A stretch of 38,428 nucleotides of DNA from Candidatus Blautia equi (GTDB taxonomy: Bacteria; Bacillota; Clostridia; Lachnospirales; Lachnospiraceae), in contig JAGHUU010000118.1 of the NCBI GenBank assembly GCA_018064695.1, positions 1 through 38,428 of the forward strand. Direction: 5' to 3'. The notes under the pieces were generated by a model. The model was not told the DNA's origin. It was given only the letters and a program-made list of their open reading frames with translations, and did no database searches. Of the stretch, positions 31,269 through 38,428 are shown in pieces. Each line of letters opens with the position of its first letter. The first letter of the stretch is position 1. A program made the translations under genes and the position numbers.

Positions 31269-31864
31269 GAAAACGATTATTTGAGTCAGAAGACCATTTT
31301 ATGGTGCGTGTAAAGCGTGAGGAGATCCTGGCAAAAACCGGCGTGAAAAAAAGCCTTTTTGAGACAGACCAGCACTATGAGGAGCGGGCTAAAAAGGAAT
31401 ACCGCGATAAGACTGCGGGCATTGAAAAGAAGCTTTTTGAATCCAGGGAGCATTTTGAACTGAGACAGGAGGCCGCCATCACTGAAAAATCCACCGGTAT
31501 CGAGAGACATCCGGGTGAGGAGTACGATGACTATGTGGAGAGAGCTGAGCGTGAAGCTCTCTGCCGTAAGCACCATCTGTTAGCAGGTGCCCACGGACAC
31601 CATCTGGGAGGAATCTCCGAGGCTGAGCACAGAAAGAATCAGATCCACGCCATGGAGGAGATGACCAATGTGGGCAAAAAGCTCCTGGAATCTGAGGATC
31701 ACTATTATCACAGACTTCGCACAGAAGCCCTGGCAGTTCTTGGAAAAACCACGAAAAAAGCATTGGAATCTAAAAAATCCTTTATCATCAGAAGCAGAAT
31801 TGAGGCATTGAAACACGATCCGGAGCTGGTGGAGAGACTGGGACTGGATAAATGGGAGGAATAA
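31265..31864 (+). CDS. Uncharacterised protein of K-LFES-DHF repeats
   Basis: This 199-residue protein is built from about six copies of a 22-27 residue unit with the pattern KKLFES.DHF..R...E.L. Copies begin near residues 3, 28, 54, 80 (divergent, HPGEEYDDYVERAERE), 137 and 164. A His-rich spacer (HHLLAGAHGHHLGG, about 103-116) separates the fourth and fifth. No signal peptide or membrane helix is seen, so it is probably cytoplasmic, highly charged and helical. I do not recognise the family. It is coupled to the coiled-coil protein upstream and lies seven bases before a nitroreductase gene. Confidence 0.8.
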   Translation: MRKRLFESEDHFMVRVKREEILAKTGVKKSLFETDQHYEERAKKEYRDKTAGIEKKLFESREHFELRQEAAITEKSTGIERHPGEEYDDYVERAEREALCRKHHLLAGAHGHHLGGISEAEHRKNQIHAMEEMTNVGKKLLESEDHYYHRLRTEALAVLGKTTKKALESKKSFIIRSRIEALKHDPELVERLGLDKWEE

Positions 31865-31871
31865 GAGAAAG

Positions 31872-32462
31872 ATGGAAGCACTGGAACTTATGACAAGCAG
31901 ACGAAGCACCAGAAAATTTCAGCAGAGACCCCTTGAGGCGAAGAAGCTGGATATGATCCTTAAGGCAGGACGCCATGCCCCAAGCGGCGGCAACTGCCAG
32001 ACTACCCACTTTCTGGTAATTCAGAACAAAGAGGTTCTGGACAAACTCACAGTGATGGTGCGGGAGGCTTTTGCAAAAATGGAGGAGACTCCGGGGATGT
32101 ACAAATCCATCGTGAATTCCATTCGCCTCTCCAAAGGCGGAAAATATGTGTTCCACTATGATCCTTCCGTGCTGATCGTGACTGCAAATCTTAAGGAGTA
32201 CGGAAACAACATTGCGGACTGCTCCTGCGCGCTGGAAAATATGATGCTGGAAGCCAACGCCCTGGAGCTTGGCAGCTGCTGGATCAACCAGCTGAAATGG
32301 CTGAACGAGGAACCTACGGTTCTTGCTTATCTGCAGAGCCTGGGCCTTAAGGAAGGCGAGAGAGTCTACGGCGCTCTGGCTGTTGGATATGCAGATACAA
32401 AGGATGGCCTGCCGGCCAGAAATCCACTGCCCAGAACAGGCAATGAAGTGACATATATATAA
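31872..32462 (+). CDS. Nitroreductase family protein
   Basis: This 196-residue flavoprotein has the nitroreductase start MTSRRSTRKFQQRP with the FMN phosphate-binding Arg-Arg-Ser, the segment GRHAPSGGNCQTTHFLVI, and a C-terminal GALAVGYAD segment that closes the FMN site. Family members use NAD(P)H to reduce nitro groups, quinones or related compounds as FMN dimers. It is the third gene of an operon with two unknown proteins. Its stop codon abuts a REP-like hairpin. Confidence 0.88.
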   Translation: MEALELMTSRRSTRKFQQRPLEAKKLDMILKAGRHAPSGGNCQTTHFLVIQNKEVLDKLTVMVREAFAKMEETPGMYKSIVNSIRLSKGGKYVFHYDPSVLIVTANLKEYGNNIADCSCALENMMLEANALELGSCWINQLKWLNEEPTVLAYLQSLGLKEGERVYGALAVGYADTKDGLPARNPLPRTGNEVTYI

Positions 32463-32536
32463 GTGGGACAAGGGGACAGGGAACTGGTTCAATTTTGCGA
32501 GCAAAATGAACCAGGTCCCTGTCCCCTTGTCACACC
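32461..32536. repeat. REP-like long hairpin, copy 2
   Basis: Arms 32461-32496 and 32500-32536 are built on GACAAGGGGACAGGGA and CTGGTTCA. They share the core GACAGGGACCTGGTYCA with copy 1, and the left arm again has one extra A. It lies between the convergent nitroreductase and PPIase genes, exactly like copy 1 between its neighbours. Confidence 0.85.
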
Positions 32537-32547
32537 CGGCGGTGGAA

Positions 32548-33288
32548 TTACTGTAAGTAACGTGCCTTCAGGTCCAGAAGGGTGGCCTGGATGGCGGTGT
32601 TTTTCTTTTCGTTCAGAAGATTGTTCTTCACGGAGGCAGCTACATCTGCAAATGCAGGGGTGCTTGCTTCGTTCTTTGCATAGACTTTGATGAGGTGGTA
32701 GCCGAACTGGGTCTTAACAGGTGCGGTCACCTCGCCTACAGCTGCTGCAAAGGCAGCTTCGTCAAACTCTTTTACCATCTGACCGTGACCGAACTCGCCA
32801 AGGTCTCCGCCGCGTTCTTTGGATGGGCAGCTGGAGTATCTGGAAGCGGCATCCTCAAAGGAGATGGCACCGCTGTTCAGTTCTGCAAGGATCTCGTTCG
32901 CCTTAGCTTCATCGTCTACAAGGATGTGCTTAGCGCCTACGGTCTCACCCTTAGCGAAGCGAGCCTGGTTGGCTTCAAAGTATTTCTGTGCATCCTCATC
33001 GGTGACGGAAACGGCATTTACGATCTTCTCAATGGCCATCTGAGCCAGAATATCGCCCTTGATGGATTCCAGAGTCTCCTTGAACTCGTCGGTCTCATCG
33101 ATCTTTTCATCCAGAGCAAGCTTTGTCATCAGTCTGGTGTTGATGATCTGATCCAGAACCTGTTTCTTAAAATATGGATTGGAAGCATATGCCTGCTGTT
33201 CCATAGGAAGCTTTTCCATGTATTTATTGAATTCAGCCTCGGTAATAGGGGTACCGGCTACAGTAGCCAGAATCTTTTCTTCACTCAT
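32548..33288 (-). CDS. Parvulin-type peptidyl-prolyl isomerase (PpiC)
   Basis: This 246-residue foldase has an N-terminal SurA-like helical region (about 1-110) and a parvulin domain (about 112-205): VGAKHILVDDEAKANEIL, SKERGGDLGEFGHGQMVKEFDEAAF and TQFGYHLIKV. It speeds up cis-trans isomerisation of Xaa-Pro bonds. No signal peptide or lipobox is present, so it is probably cytoplasmic, unlike PrsA. The start at 33288 has AAGGAG at proper distance; an ATG six bases upstream is too close. It is monocistronic. Confidence 0.9.
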   Translation of the reverse strand: MSEEKILATVAGTPITEAEFNKYMEKLPMEQQAYASNPYFKKQVLDQIINTRLMTKLALDEKIDETDEFKETLESIKGDILAQMAIEKIVNAVSVTDEDAQKYFEANQARFAKGETVGAKHILVDDEAKANEILAELNSGAISFEDAASRYSSCPSKERGGDLGEFGHGQMVKEFDEAAFAAAVGEVTAPVKTQFGYHLIKVYAKNEASTPAFADVAASVKNNLLNEKKNTAIQATLLDLKARYLQ

Positions 33289-33420
33289 GATCATTCTCCT
33301 TATTTCTTTAAAAATAAACCTGTATCAGTATATACGCTGGGAGGATATTTTGCAACCGGAATGCATTTTATGATATACTGGGGAGTAGTATGTTTTGGCT
33401 TTATGAAGAAGGAGATTTTT

Positions 33421-33686
33421 ATGTTTCAGGATAAAGTAGTGGTTGTGACCGGCGGGGCACATGGAATTGGAAAATGTGTGGCTGAGGAGTTTCAGTATGC
33501 GCTGGCGGTTGGTGTGACAGCACCATTCTAAGCGGAAGAGTGGGAAACCCGATGGACATTGCCAACATGATCCTGTTTCTCTGCTCGGACAAAGCCGGCT
33601 TTATCACAGGAGAGAATATCTGCATCGACGGCGGCATGACCAGACAGATGATCTACCACGGCGAGTACGGATGGACCCTGGAATAA
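33421..33686 (+). pseudogene. Broken short-chain dehydrogenase (SDR)
   Basis: The first 25 codons encode a normal SDR start with the nucleotide-binding motif VVVTGGAHGIGK. Next comes a short YALAV piece that resembles the region after the catalytic Tyr-Lys, and a stop at 33529-33531. In another frame (about 33544-33686) a normal SDR C-terminus follows: [19 protein letters not shown] and ICIDGGM. About 170 internal codons, including the catalytic Ser and Tyr-Lys, are gone. Both ends are recognisable and AGGAG precedes the start, so this is a recent gene with at least two deletions rather than a random match. Confidence 0.85.
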
Positions 33687-33699
33687 CGGAGGATAGAAG

Positions 33700-33969
33700 A
33701 TGTTTGGAATAGAAAAGCTATTGGATTTTGGAAAAAAGAACAGCGATCTGGAAAATATTCTGGTGAGCCTCAATGCCAACGCATCCAACAATTATAAGGA
33801 TGCGGCCCAGGATAATTACAGAGAACTGCTGGAGTTGTTTGAGGAGCTGAAAAAGGCGGGAAAGCTGAAAGCAAAGCAGATCGCCTACTATCAGGAAATT
33901 CTGGATTTCTGGGCACCCCAGATGAAGAACTATACTCATTTTGACCAGAAAGCGGAGTGGGATAAATGA
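33700..33969 (+). CDS. Small uncharacterised helical protein
   Basis: This 89-residue protein is not recognised. It is charged and mostly helical (ELLELFEELKKAGKLKAKQ), without a signal peptide or Cys. GGAGGATAGA precedes the start. Its stop overlaps the HD-domain gene start (ATGA), which suggests translational coupling and a possible role as a partner of that hydrolase. Confidence 0.72.
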   Translation: MFGIEKLLDFGKKNSDLENILVSLNANASNNYKDAAQDNYRELLELFEELKKAGKLKAKQIAYYQEILDFWAPQMKNYTHFDQKAEWDK

Positions 33970-34733
33970 TGGATGCAAAAAAAGTGTTTCTGGATTACGC
34001 TTCCCGGTTTGACAGCGGGAATGGAATGATCCATCTGAAGATCGTCCACACCCTGGAGGTGGTGAAGGTCATGGACCGTCTGACGGAGATGATGGGGCTG
34101 GACGGGGAAATGCGGGAGCTGGCCCATCTCTGTGCCATGTTTCACGACATCGGCCGGTTTGAGCAGGTGAAGCGGTACGGCACATTTCTGGATCACCTGA
34201 GCGAGGACCATGCTACACTTGGGTGCAGGGTTCTGAGGGAGGAGAAGCTTCTTAACGAGCTCACGAAGAGACAGCAGCAGATGCTGCTTACAGCCATTGA
34301 AAATCATAATAAATATGCCATCGAAGAAGGTCTGGATGAGGAGACCTTGCTGCTTGCCAGACTCATCCGGGATGCGGATAAGAGCGATATCTTCCGGGTA
34401 TTTGCCTGCGAGGATATGGTGGATACCATGGGAGAAACTATTGAAGAGGTGGAGCAGGAGACCATTACAGACTGTGTCTACGACTGCATCTTTGCCCACC
34501 GATGTGTGGAAAAGACCATCCGGCGCACCGGCCTGGACAAATGGGTGGGCTTTCTGGCATTCTTCTTTGATATGAATTTCCCTGAAACCATGGAACTGCT
34601 CCAGGGAAACAGCTATTACAGAAAACAATTTGACGAAGCACATTTCACAAACCCGGAGACCCGCCGGAAAGTGGCGGAGATTCTGGACGAGGTGGAACGA
34701 TACATTGCAGAGCGCCGGGGACAGTGTGATTGA
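33966..34733 (+). CDS. HD-domain metal-dependent phosphohydrolase
   Basis: This 255-residue protein has the HD signature: His28 in KIVHTLEV, His60-Asp61 in AMFHDIGRFEQ, later ENHNKYAI and the distal Asp in RDADKSDIF. HD-domain enzymes hydrolyse phosphate esters of nucleotides, including dNTPs, cyclic nucleotides and alarmones; the exact substrate is unclear. The start overlaps the stop of the 89-residue gene. The last residues (RRGQCD) run into a remnant of another gene, so the natural C-terminus may have been altered by that deletion. Confidence 0.85.
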   Translation: MMDAKKVFLDYASRFDSGNGMIHLKIVHTLEVVKVMDRLTEMMGLDGEMRELAHLCAMFHDIGRFEQVKRYGTFLDHLSEDHATLGCRVLREEKLLNELTKRQQQMLLTAIENHNKYAIEEGLDEETLLLARLIRDADKSDIFRVFACEDMVDTMGETIEEVEQETITDCVYDCIFAHRCVEKTIRRTGLDKWVGFLAFFFDMNFPETMELLQGNSYYRKQFDEAHFTNPETRRKVAEILDEVERYIAERRGQCD

Positions 34734-34887
34734 GACAGAGATCGGAACCGGCTGTGTGGATGTGCCGGCCTGCTATAGATTCTGCAAAGAGAACGGGATC
34801 ATCCAGATCATCGACCAGGACGGATTTGAAGGAGACTCACTGGACGCAGTGGACCGCCTGGGAAAACTGCTTGGCGGATTATCATAA
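34720..34887 (+). pseudogene. 3' remnant of a sugar isomerase-like TIM-barrel gene
   Basis: A 55-codon open frame overlapping the end of the HD gene encodes TGCVDVPACYRFCKENG and IIQIIDQDGFEGDSLDA, which resemble the last strands of xylose isomerase-like TIM-barrel proteins. It lacks a start codon and the remainder of the barrel. It is probably what remains after a deletion that fused its 3' end next to the HD gene. The family match is from memory of the pattern and moderate. Confidence 0.5.
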
Positions 34888-34901
34888 GAAAAGAACAGCG
34901 A

Positions 34902-34929
34902 TGGGGACAGATTTCTGTTCCCATTTTTT
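34902..34929 (+). terminator. Terminator after HD gene and remnant
   Basis: TGGGGACAG (34902-34910) pairs with CTGTTCCCA (34915-34923) with one G-U, and TTTTTT follows. The stem recalls the GGGGACAGG core of the REP-like hairpins. Confidence 0.85.
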
Positions 34930-34998
34930 ATTGTTGACGGAAAAATCACGAAATTTACGAAAAAGGAAAACTGTGGGGTTACAGTGCTCATTTTATGT

Positions 34999-35004
34999 TA
35001 TAAT
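34999..35004 (+). promoter_or_regulatory. Candidate -10 of glucanase gene
   Basis: TATAAT lies 54 bases before the glucanase start. No good -35 is seen at the proper distance, so an activator may be needed. Confidence 0.4.
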
Positions 35005-35058
35005 GAACCCAAATTTGCAATTTTTTAACAGACAAACACTCTGATAAGGAGGAAAAGA

Positions 35059-37275
35059 ATGCATAAAAGAATCAGAAAGCTGACAACGCTTCTGCTTTCC
35101 GGAGCTATGGCTGCAGGTACTGTGGCCGGCGGAAGTCTGCCGATGCTCACAGGATATGTGGTAAGTGCGGAGGAGAGCACAAAGACCCTTTTTGACATCA
35201 GCTTTGACAACGGTTCCACCGAAGGCTTTGCCATCTATATGGAAGGCGGCGACAGCAGCCTCTCCAACCGGAACGGGGAGATGGAAGTCACCATCCGCAA
35301 ATGCGGAACCCTGAACTACGCCAACCAGATCTACTGGGACGGTTTTGAACTGCTTCAGGGCTGTGATTATATCCTGAGCTTTGATATTCACGGTGACCTG
35401 GCCCGCAAGGTGGATTACCGCATCCAGATGAACGGCGGAAACTACCGCGGATACGTGGACCGAAGCGTGGATGTGAAGGAAGAGGCCCAACACGTGGAAG
35501 TGCAGTTTACCATGGGCGCTGATACAGATCCTGCCCCTCGCCTCTGCTTCAATATGGGCAAATATAACGGCATGGACGAGGAGCCGGGCGAGCATCATAT
35601 TTATCTGGACAACGTAAAGCTGACTCTGCTGAACGCAGGCGCAGTGCAGGAGACAGAGCCTGAACCGCTGCCGACCCTGGTGAGTGTGAACCAGGTGGGC
35701 TACCGTCCGGGAGATGAGAAGATTGCCGTAGCTACTGCGGAGGCAGCCGGCGCGGAATTCAATATTGTGAATGAGAACGGGGAAGTGGTATATACAGGCA
35801 TGTTTGATGTGGCCTTTGGAGACAAAGCCACTCAGAGAGATGTCTGCCACGGTGATTTCTCTGATCTCACAGAGGATGGCACCTACACCATCATGGTGGG
35901 AGACGACATCCAGTCAGAGCCATTCAGTATCGGGGAGGCTGTGTACGAGCAGCTCTTCAAAGATACATTTAAGATGATGTACTTACAGCGCTGCGGCGTG
36001 GAGCTTACGGAGGAATATGCAGGAATCTATGCACATCCGGCCTGCCACACCACAGAGGCCACTGTTTATGGAACCGATGAGAAGAAAGAAGTAAACGGCG
36101 GCTGGCACGATGCCGGCGACTTCGGCCGATACTCCGTAACCGCAGCTAAGACAGCAGCGGACCTTCTCCTTGCATACGAAGCAAATATGGACGATCCACT
36201 GATCGCTTCCGATGATCTGGGACTTCCGGAGAGCGGAAACGGCATCCCGGATATTCTGGATGAAGTGAGATTTGAGCTGGACTGGTTCCTCAAAATGCAG
36301 GATGAAGCCACCGGCGGCGTATACCATAAGGTATCCTGCTACAACTTCCCGGGAACTGTAATGCCGCAGAATGAGACCAACGAGCTGGTGCTTGCACCGA
36401 TCGCAGCAACTTCTACTGCTGACTTTGCCGCTATCATGGCCAAGGCTGCTGTGGATTATGCAGAGATCGATGCCGCTTTTTCCGAAACCTGTCTGGACGC
36501 AGCCATGAAGGCATGGGATTACCTGCAGAATAACCCGCACAAGGGCTTCACCAACCCGCCGGAGATCTCCACCGGAGAGTACGGCGACGGTTCTGCAAAG
36601 GATGAGATCTACTGGGCTGCAGTGGAGCTTTATCTGGCAGGCCAGGCACTTGGAAGAGAGACCATCGATGCGGATGCCATTCCATCTGAGACCAGCCCGG
36701 AGCTTGGCTGGGTGGAGATTGGAGGCTACGGACTTTATGATCTTGCAACCGCAGAGGTTTCCGGTGATAAGATTGAAAAACACGCAGAGGCTGCTAAGAA
36801 GAAGCTTCTGGATAAAGCCAATGATCTGAAGAAGCTCTCCGAGAGCGACGGATATTTTGTGACACTTGGAACCTGGGGTTATTACTGGGGCTCCAACATG
36901 GGTGTGGCAAACAACGGTATGCTGCTCCTCTTTGCGGAGAAGCTTACAGGAGATGCATCCTACAGAACCACAGCTGAGAAACAGCTGGATTACCTGCTGG
37001 GCGTGAACGGAATGGCCTTCAGCCATGTTTCCGGATTCGGAAGCAATTCCATGAAGGATCCGCACCACAGACCATCCCAGTATATGCAGCAGGCAGTACC
37101 GGGAATGCTCTCCGGTGGACCAAACGCAGGAAGAGAGGACCCATACGCAGCACAGGTGCTGAAGGGAGTAAAAGCCCCGGCTCTCTGCTACGTGGATAAT
37201 CAGCAGAGCTATTCTACCAATGAGGTAGCCATCTACTGGAACTCCCCACTGGTATATCTGATAGCGGGTATTTAA
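35059..37275 (+). CDS. Secreted GH9 endoglucanase with CBM and Ig-like domains
   Basis: This 738-residue enzyme has a signal peptide (1 to about 38, ending VVSA-EE), a CBM4-like beta-sandwich (about 43-192), an Ig-like CelD N-domain (about 205-292; LVSVNQVGYRPGDEKIA) and a GH9 barrel (about 295-738). Catalytic features are GGWHDAGDFGRY (347-358, with Asp351 and Asp354), DPHHRPS (667-673) and STNEVAIYWNSP with the acid Glu722. GH9 enzymes cleave beta-1,4 bonds in cellulose, mixed glucan or xyloglucan. AAGGAGG precedes the start. No dockerin or sortase signal follows, so it is probably released or held by the N-terminal CBM. The next gene encodes a fibronectin-III protein, perhaps a surface partner. 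Confidence 0.92.
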   Translation: MHKRIRKLTTLLLSGAMAAGTVAGGSLPMLTGYVVSAEESTKTLFDISFDNGSTEGFAIYMEGGDSSLSNRNGEMEVTIRKCGTLNYANQIYWDGFELLQGCDYILSFDIHGDLARKVDYRIQMNGGNYRGYVDRSVDVKEEAQHVEVQFTMGADTDPAPRLCFNMGKYNGMDEEPGEHHIYLDNVKLTLLNAGAVQETEPEPLPTLVSVNQVGYRPGDEKIAVATAEAAGAEFNIVNENGEVVYTGMFDVAFGDKATQRDVCHGDFSDLTEDGTYTIMVGDDIQSEPFSIGEAVYEQLFKDTFKMMYLQRCGVELTEEYAGIYAHPACHTTEATVYGTDEKKEVNGGWHDAGDFGRYSVTAAKTAADLLLAYEANMDDPLIASDDLGLPESGNGIPDILDEVRFELDWFLKMQDEATGGVYHKVSCYNFPGTVMPQNETNELVLAPIAATSTADFAAIMAKAAVDYAEIDAAFSETCLDAAMKAWDYLQNNPHKGFTNPPEISTGEYGDGSAKDEIYWAAVELYLAGQALGRETIDADAIPSETSPELGWVEIGGYGLYDLATAEVSGDKIEKHAEAAKKKLLDKANDLKKLSESDGYFVTLGTWGYYWGSNMGVANNGMLLLFAEKLTGDASYRTTAEKQLDYLLGVNGMAFSHVSGFGSNSMKDPHHRPSQYMQQAVPGMLSGGPNAGREDPYAAQVLKGVKAPALCYVDNQQSYSTNEVAIYWNSPLVYLIAGI

Positions 37276-37303
37276 TAAACATAATATAAAGAGGAGGATC
37301 ATG

Positions 37304-38428
37304 ATGAAAACGAAACTGAAAAAAAGTCTGCTTTGTCTTTTCGCGCTGTTCGTTCTTCTGGCAGCAGCTGTACCTGCTTTTGCAGCAACCCCGGCTAAGG
37401 TGCCGCTCAGCAGCATCAGCAGCTCTGCATATAATAAGATCACCATCAAATGGGCAAAGACATCAGGCGCAACTGACTATTATGTCTACTACAAGGAAGC
37501 CGGAACAAGCGGCTGGAAGAAACTGACAAAAGTGGGATCCACTGTGACGAGCTACACCCACACAGCATCTTCTGCTTATCCGATCGTAGTTGGAAAGAAT
37601 TATCAGTATACTGTCAAAGCTTACAATTCCGGCAGTAAGACCTACGGAACCTATGATACCAACGGTCTCACTGCTAAGACTGTGCCGAATACCGTTACCA
37701 ATATGACTGCAAGTCTGGACACCACAAAGACCAAGGTCGTTGTGAAATGGGATAAGGCCGGCGGCAGTGATAAATATTATGTATATCGCAGATCCACACT
37801 GAATAACAAGTGGACAAACCTTGGATCTACCACAGGAACTACTTTTACAGACAGTAATCCTTGTAAGGGAGAGAATAATCAGTATACTGTTAAATCCTGT
37901 TATTCTGCTACCAAGGCTTATGGTGCATATGAGGCAGGACCGAAGGTTCTTATGAGTGCCACACCGGCTACTCCTGTTGTAAATCCTGTAAGCTATGACC
38001 CTTCCGGTAATACGGTCACTGTTACATGGAAAGCAGCACAGTATGCATCTAAATATCGTGTTTATTACAAAGAAGACGGAGGAAGCTGGATCAATCTTGC
38101 AGATGTGACAGGAACTTCCTACAGCGCAAAGTTACCTATTGAAAAAACAAAAGATTACTATTTCACTGTAAAAGCATACAACAGCCCATCCAAACTCTGG
38201 GGCTCTTACCAGAAACCGGGCGCTTTGCTTGCAGGAACCAAACCAACCCCAACACCAACCAAGGCTCCGACAGCAACACCGAAACCAACGGCTACCGCAA
38301 CACCAAAGCCAACGGCAACCCCGACTAAAGCGCCAACAGCGACACCAAAGCCAACAGCAACCCCAACTAAGTCGCCAACCGCGACCCCAACTACCACAGC
38401 AACCCCAACAACAAAGCCACCGGCAACG
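37304..38428 (+). CDS. Secreted FnIII-like, Pro/Thr-rich protein (partial)
   Basis: The frame is open from 37304 to the end of the window (375 codons) and continues beyond. It starts with a signal peptide ([16 protein letters not shown], cut near AFA-AT). Three fibronectin-III-like repeats follow, about 95 residues each (about 32-125, 126-220, 222-310), each with paired YYVYYKEAG-type and YTVKAYN strands. From about residue 315 comes a low-complexity Pro-Thr-Lys-Ala linker ([16 protein letters not shown]). Such linkers usually join binding modules to a catalytic or anchoring domain, which is out of view. GAGGAGG precedes the start and it is 28 bases after the GH9 gene, so co-transcription and a role in polysaccharide or surface binding are likely. 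Confidence 0.85.
   Translation, partial: MKTKLKKSLLCLFALFVLLAAAVPAFAATPAKVPLSSISSSAYNKITIKWAKTSGATDYYVYYKEAGTSGWKKLTKVGSTVTSYTHTASSAYPIVVGKNYQYTVKAYNSGSKTYGTYDTNGLTAKTVPNTVTNMTASLDTTKTKVVVKWDKAGGSDKYYVYRRSTLNNKWTNLGSTTGTTFTDSNPCKGENNQYTVKSCYSATKAYGAYEAGPKVLMSATPATPVVNPVSYDPSGNTVTVTWKAAQYASKYRVYYKEDGGSWINLADVTGTSYSAKLPIEKTKDYYFTVKAYNSPSKLWGSYQKPGALLAGTKPTPTPTKAPTATPKPTATATPKPTATPTKAPTATPKPTATPTKSPTATPTTTATPTTKPPAT
38250..38428 (+). repeat. ACC/CCA-rich coding repeat (Pro-Thr linker)
   Basis: Imperfect tandem units of the type ACAGCAACACCGAAACCAAC encode repeated Thr-Ala-Thr-Pro-Lys-Pro. Units vary at synonymous and Lys/Ser positions. The repeat continues past the window and may vary in length between strains. 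Confidence 0.85.

Noticed and set aside
35983-37449. A 488-codon open frame antisense to the GH9 gene, and similar long antisense frames at 26357-27184 and 29579-30565
   Set aside because: All lie opposite strongly recognised genes and have no start signals or domain patterns.
38206-38397. Minus-strand frame of Val-Gly repeats
   Set aside because: It is the reverse reading of the Pro-Thr linker codons of the plus-strand secreted protein.

Overview
The window looks like chromosomal DNA of a low-to-mid GC Gram-positive anaerobe of the class Clostridia, most likely a gut or rumen Lachnospiraceae relative. This is inferred from strong AGGAGG-type ribosome binding sites, TTGACA/TATAAT promoters, a Spo0B-type kinase, FloA/NfeD, ferredoxin-tailed aldo/keto reductase, TRAP-based uronate genes and a secreted GH9 glucanase. 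No rRNA, tRNA, CRISPR, phage or transposase gene was seen.

Layout. (1) 1-350: an orphan promoter-to-terminator unit without an obvious gene, then a MATE efflux gene (minus). (2) 1847-7668: a sulfur amino acid uptake operon. A consensus promoter is followed by a 41-codon leader peptide with a Cys-Cys-Cys run, a mutually exclusive antiterminator/terminator pair, a fused two-domain binding protein (family 3 plus MetQ), MetN, MetI, two family 3 permeases and their ATPase. The whole codes for two ABC importers fed by one fused binding protein that contains no cysteine and only two methionines. (3) 7721-12931 (minus): a methyltransferase, a heterodimeric ABC exporter with one degenerate ATP site, and an aldo/keto reductase. 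(4) 12932-13515: a non-coding region with twelve copies of a short ATGGCA-type motif in strictly alternating orientation. (5) 13516-16511: an operon for a one-helix Spo0B-like kinase, NfeD, the flotillin FloA and a LytTR response regulator. (6) 16640-22293: an ADP-ribosylglycohydrolase, a PfkB kinase overlapping a SNF2 helicase gene, and a HAD phosphatase.

(7) 22414-30664: a sugar-acid catabolic region. A GntR/FCD regulator precedes a TRAP transporter (DctPQM), a YiaK-like dehydrogenase and a YiaL/YhcH protein; an IclR regulator lies divergent to KDPG aldolase and KDG kinase. Operator-like palindromes suggest GntR controls itself and the TRAP operon, while IclR controls itself, eda-kdgK and also the yiaL-like gene. 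(8) 30843-32462: two uncharacterised proteins, one built of about six copies of a K-LFES-DHF repeat, plus a nitroreductase. (9) 32548-34887: a parvulin PPIase, remnants of two broken genes (an SDR and a TIM-barrel protein), a small unknown gene and an HD-domain hydrolase. (10) 35059-end: a secreted GH9 glucanase followed by a secreted fibronectin-III/Pro-Thr-rich protein that runs off the window.

The strongest candidates for something new are the cysteine-attenuated, sulfur-sparing fused importer operon and the alternating inverted-motif array at 13119-13395.
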